From: Candidatus Poribacteria bacterium
Lineage (GTDB): Bacteria > Poribacteria > WGA-4E > UBA9662
Reading direction: 5' to 3'
NCBI GenBank assembly: GCA_002729015.1
Contig: PBVO01000126.1
Coordinates: 42,866-106,865 of the forward strand
Length of the DNA stretch: 64,000 bases
How positions within the stretch are numbered: position 1 is the stretch's first letter; each line of letters opens with the position of its first letter. Positions 61,197-64,000 of this stretch are shown here, one piece after another. The translations under genes and the position numbers were made by a program. The notes beneath the pieces are model-generated. The model was not told the DNA's origin. It worked only from the letters and a program-made list of their open reading frames with translations, and ran no database searches.

Positions 61197-62606
61197 CTAT
61201 CTTAGGTGTGGTAAACAATTTGGTGTTGCTTGTCCCAAGACTCGTAATTTTTGGCCATTTGTAAACCCTTCAGGTCTATTGTGAAGTTGGTTGGCTAGAA
61301 TGGTTCGCCAGCGCTTTATTTCATTTTGATGGCACGATTCAGTGGCTAAATTTATCGTTTCATTGGGATCATTAATTAGATCAAAATAATGTTCCTCACC
61401 GGTTCCAGGATACCAGATATATTTGGTTTGCCCATCGGTTAAATATTGTTGACCGCTGTTGAGTGTCGGTACTTGGGCGCATTCACCGTGTACATATTCT
61501 CGCCAATTAGCGCTTTGGTTTTGAATGATTGTAAGAAGGCTTATACCATCCACACTTTGGGGTATTTTTACACCTGCTAAATCTAAACAAGTCGGCATAA
61601 TATCCATTAGCTCTACTGGATGATTTAAGACTTGCTCCTGTGGGAATTTAAAACTCTGAGGGAACTGCATAAAAAACGGTACACGGGCAGAAGACTCGAA
61701 GGCATTCCTTTTTCGAATCCACTGATGATCGCCCAACATTTCTCCGTGATCGGAAACAAAAATAATCACGGTTTCTTTGGGTAGAATCTCCAAAATCCGT
61801 CCAACTTGGTCATCAATATGGTTAATACAACCGTAATATCCAGCTTGCATCTGCTTTTGGACTGTGTCATCTAGGCACACACGCCAAGAATTGACAGGTA
61901 AACCCTTTTGTGGCTGGTCGAAAATTTTGGCCCAACTACCAACTACTGGTTTGGGTAAGTTCATTTGTATATATCGATTAAAATAGACAGATGGTGGAGT
62001 CAGTGGTTGATGTGGTTGATGGAAACTGACTTTCAGAAAGAACGGTACTGTCGGGTCCCGACGTTCTAGGAAATTAATAGCACGATCGGCACACCAATTA
62101 GTGAAGTGAAACCTTTCTTCTAAGTGAAATGGTCGGGCCGTGTACCCATTCTGACTGGTTCCATGAGCAAGACCGGACCTTGGCTGATTGAGACCGTTTT
62201 GGATTAGAAATCTTTCATAATCATCAAAGACTGGATGTGGTCTCGGGCTATCAGCCCAATCAGATGAGCAAAAACCGTACAATTTACGTGGTGGGCTGAG
62301 GTGTAATTTCCCTACTAAATGAGTTTGATAACCAACTTTAGATAGTTCGCCAGGAAGTGTCGGTCCGGAGAGTGGAGCGTGATGATTCATGAAGACCCCG
62401 TGTGAGCTAGCCTTTTGACCGGTCATTAACGTACGTCGAGCCGCTACGCAGACGGGACAGGCACTATACCCTCTTCGAAATCGAATGCCACGACTAGCAA
62501 TTTGATCCAAGTAGGGCGTTTGTAAGACAGAGTGTCCATCGACCCCCAAACAATCTCCCCTTTGCTGATCAGTGACTAACAATAAGATATTAGGTTTTTT
62601 CGTCAT
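61197..62606 (-). CDS. Type I sulfatase with variant CVAAR signature
   Basis: The 469-residue protein has 'NILLLVTDQQRGDCLGVDGH' at the start (Asp/Gln metal site), then the signature P-V-C53-V-A-A-R-R-T-L-M-T-G-Q. Cys is kept for formylglycine, but the usual Pro-Ser/Thr is Ala-Ala. 'VGKLHLSP', 'FFLKVSFHQPHQPLTPP' and 'IIFVSDHGEMLGDHQW' complete the active site. D-H-G-E-M-L-G-D-H is characteristic of choline-sulfatase/heparan-sulfatase-like members. It follows a membrane-protein gene after 17 bases on the same strand. Confidence 0.9.
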   Translation of the reverse strand: MTKKPNILLLVTDQQRGDCLGVDGHSVLQTPYLDQIASRGIRFRRGYSACPVCVAARRTLMTGQKASSHGVFMNHHAPLSGPTLPGELSKVGYQTHLVGKLHLSPPRKLYGFCSSDWADSPRPHPVFDDYERFLIQNGLNQPRSGLAHGTSQNGYTARPFHLEERFHFTNWCADRAINFLERRDPTVPFFLKVSFHQPHQPLTPPSVYFNRYIQMNLPKPVVGSWAKIFDQPQKGLPVNSWRVCLDDTVQKQMQAGYYGCINHIDDQVGRILEILPKETVIIFVSDHGEMLGDHQWIRKRNAFESSARVPFFMQFPQSFKFPQEQVLNHPVELMDIMPTCLDLAGVKIPQSVDGISLLTIIQNQSANWREYVHGECAQVPTLNSGQQYLTDGQTKYIWYPGTGEEHYFDLINDPNETINLATESCHQNEIKRWRTILANQLHNRPEGFTNGQKLRVLGQATPNCLPHLR

Positions 62607-62623
62607 CTTTTTTTATTGGATAG

Positions 62624-64000
62624 TTAGTCAATCGGCTGGATACGACAGCCATACCAACTCCAAGTTCTTCCTTTTGAATATACAATTTGGGTTAGTTGTT
62701 TTTCCGTGATTGTTATATTGTAGTTCTGTTCAATAATATCATCACTGGTTCTTCTTTGATTTTTTTGGGAAATTCCGTTGGCGATTACACCAATCGATCG
62801 TCTATCAGTCTGAAAAAAGTTAGTCACGTTATATCTCCCATTCGGCAACGCTACTCTAAATACGCCATCTGTCTTGGCGGTCCCAGAAATCGAGTCAGCC
62901 AACAAGGGTGTTACAAACTGCCTATTACTAACAGTTGCAGTCAATTTACCTTCCGTGATCCAGCCATAACAATGTTCGTAGTTTTCATAACGGCTGATAG
63001 GAGAAATTTCAACCGAACCGTCTAGCGAAACCGATTGGTCTGGTTGAAAATCAAAGATCAATGGTCTATTGTCTGATTGATTATGCCACCACCAGTGGAT
63101 ATTAGGGATAGGTTCTTTTAGCTGATATAACGTATAGCGTGGAGCAACATGAAGACAATTGTAAGAGTTCCTAAGTACTACCCGTTCTAAATTATCAATA
63201 CCCTCTTTAGTCATTCTCCAAGCCAACACATAATCGGCTGGACGAGGATACGAGGTTTTTGGTCCAGAGTATGGGCGACTACTCATCTGATAACGATAGT
63301 TAACCGGAAAATAATCGAATGCAGCTTCGTAGTTTCTCAGTAAAGCTACTTGGTTATTTAAGCAATAGTAGCTACCGACATGAATAAAAGGCTTAACATA
63401 TTCAATCACCCCAAGCGATTCTGAAAATTTCTGGCCTGGTTTATCTAAGTAAAGTACAACTGTCTTGTTTTCTTCAATTAATCCAACACTTTTGGTCATT
63501 TCGGCAATTTCTCGGTCTAGAGCCAAATTATCATGAATAGTATAAGATAAATGCCATAAGGAAAGGCCTAATAAAATAACCATTACGATATTTTTTAAAT
63601 AACGATGAAGAGTAACAGTTAGAAATGGTAATAACAACAGAACAAGATAAATATGGACACGGTCGTTAATCCAGCCACCACCAGATTGAATATTATTAGG
63701 TGAAATATAGTAGATAATGGTGAATAGAATAAATATGAAAAAAAATGAGTCAGTTAATTGTAGGCTGAACCTTGATTGCTCTAAAAAATGTTTGGCAATA
63801 CTTTTTACTCTTTGCCATAAAGTAAGAAAAAATAAGAAAAATAGCAGCCCGAAGAGTAGCCTACCGATCCAAATGTGGTCCTCCCGAAAATATACCAATG
63901 ATTTCAAGTTAAAAAAGTATTCGTTTAGCCAAGCTAATTTCCGGTAATTCTTACCATATCCACTCGTTTTTGTTAGGTAGTAGGTCAGGGAAACTACATA
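62624..64000 (-). CDS. Membrane protein with C-terminal extracytoplasmic domain, 5' truncated by window edge
   Basis: The frame stays open past its first possible TTG (63907) up to base 64000, so the gene's start lies outside the window. About five hydrophobic segments occupy the visible first ~150 residues, like the last helices of a PMT/GT39-type glycosyltransferase. A soluble part of about 300 residues follows, with 'TVVLYLDKPGQKFSES', 'YQLKEPIPNIHWWWHN' and a β-rich end 'GVFRVALPNGRYNVTNFFQ', which reads like a small sugar-binding domain. No function can be fixed without the N-terminus. It lies directly upstream of the CVAAR sulfatase. Confidence 0.6.
   Translation of the reverse strand, partial: YVVSLTYYLTKTSGYGKNYRKLAWLNEYFFNLKSLVYFREDHIWIGRLLFGLLFFLFFLTLWQRVKSIAKHFLEQSRFSLQLTDSFFFIFILFTIIYYISPNNIQSGGGWINDRVHIYLVLLLLPFLTVTLHRYLKNIVMVILLGLSLWHLSYTIHDNLALDREIAEMTKSVGLIEENKTVVLYLDKPGQKFSESLGVIEYVKPFIHVGSYYCLNNQVALLRNYEAAFDYFPVNYRYQMSSRPYSGPKTSYPRPADYVLAWRMTKEGIDNLERVVLRNSYNCLHVAPRYTLYQLKEPIPNIHWWWHNQSDNRPLIFDFQPDQSVSLDGSVEISPISRYENYEHCYGWITEGKLTATVSNRQFVTPLLADSISGTAKTDGVFRVALPNGRYNVTNFFQTDRRSIGVIANGISQKNQRRTSDDIIEQNYNITITEKQLTQIVYSKGRTWSWYGCRIQPID

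Noticed and set aside
1..64000. tRNA, rRNA, CRISPR arrays, transposases, phage genes, riboswitches
   Set aside because: Scanned by eye on both strands; no T-loop motif in a cloverleaf context, no regularly spaced repeats and no transposase or integrase motif was found. A covariance-model search could still reveal a structured RNA.

Overview
The window is AT-rich bacterial DNA from a Gram-negative heterotroph. Lipoproteins, β-barrel outer-membrane proteins and a TolC-type channel show the outer membrane. No rRNA, tRNA, CRISPR array, transposase or phage gene was seen. The gene mix points to a marine, possibly sponge-associated lineage such as Candidatus Poribacteria or a relative: eight phytanoyl-CoA dioxygenase-like (PhyH) genes, three type-I sulfatases, LamG proteins ending in a short W-containing tail, a DUF6785-type transporter, CotH and a BNR sialidase. 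That placement is an inference from recalled gene content and is not proven by the sequence.

Layout. 1-9 kb: end of a concanavalin-like secreted protein, a sulfatase, a small SHOCT-like protein, a renalase-like FAD enzyme, a PhyH enzyme, a fatty-acid desaturase and a decayed aldo/keto reductase. 9.8-15.6 kb: a tautomerase, a methyltransferase, and a copper locus on the minus strand (small Cys-rich secreted protein, DUF3347 lipoprotein, TolC-type channel, Tat-exported multicopper oxidase). 15.7-25 kb: a DUF6785 transporter, an FGGY sugar kinase, a LamG protein, an Ldh2-type dehydrogenase, a remnant of glpD, and a tight operon of nitrilase, sialidase and polysaccharide deacetylase. 25-36 kb: mostly plus-strand genes, with three PhyH enzymes, a PH-domain protein, lipoproteins, β-barrel proteins, CotH and an orphan peptide-binding lipoprotein, followed by a gene-poor 1.5 kb. 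36-40.5 kb: sugar-phosphate isomerase, PhyH, PHP histidinol phosphatase, PhyH, uridine kinase. 40.7-46.6 kb: a complete Dpp/Opp-type ABC operon behind a strong palindrome. 47-52.8 kb: PhyH, LamG, and an envelope operon (methyltransferase, lipoprotein, LysM-M23 peptidase, β-barrel/lytic transglycosylase fusion). 53-64 kb: an FGE-like lipoprotein with an OYE-type enzyme, a sulfatase, a Gfo/Idh/MocA-hisB-trmK run, a small ORF coupled to PhyH, a third sulfatase and a truncated membrane protein.

Together the genes describe scavenging of host- or algal-derived sulfated, sialylated and N-acetylated glycans and of peptides, plus oxidative tailoring of small molecules. The strongest points for a second look are: (a) three PhyH proteins whose HxD iron-ligand Asp is replaced (HxA, HxH, HxG), as in non-haem iron halogenases; (b) the β-barrel/lytic transglycosylase fusion; (c) a shared C-terminal tail on secreted proteins; (d) in-frame decay of several genes by apparent CAA→TAA and TGG→TGA/TAG changes; (e) a short gene immediately upstream of a PhyH gene.
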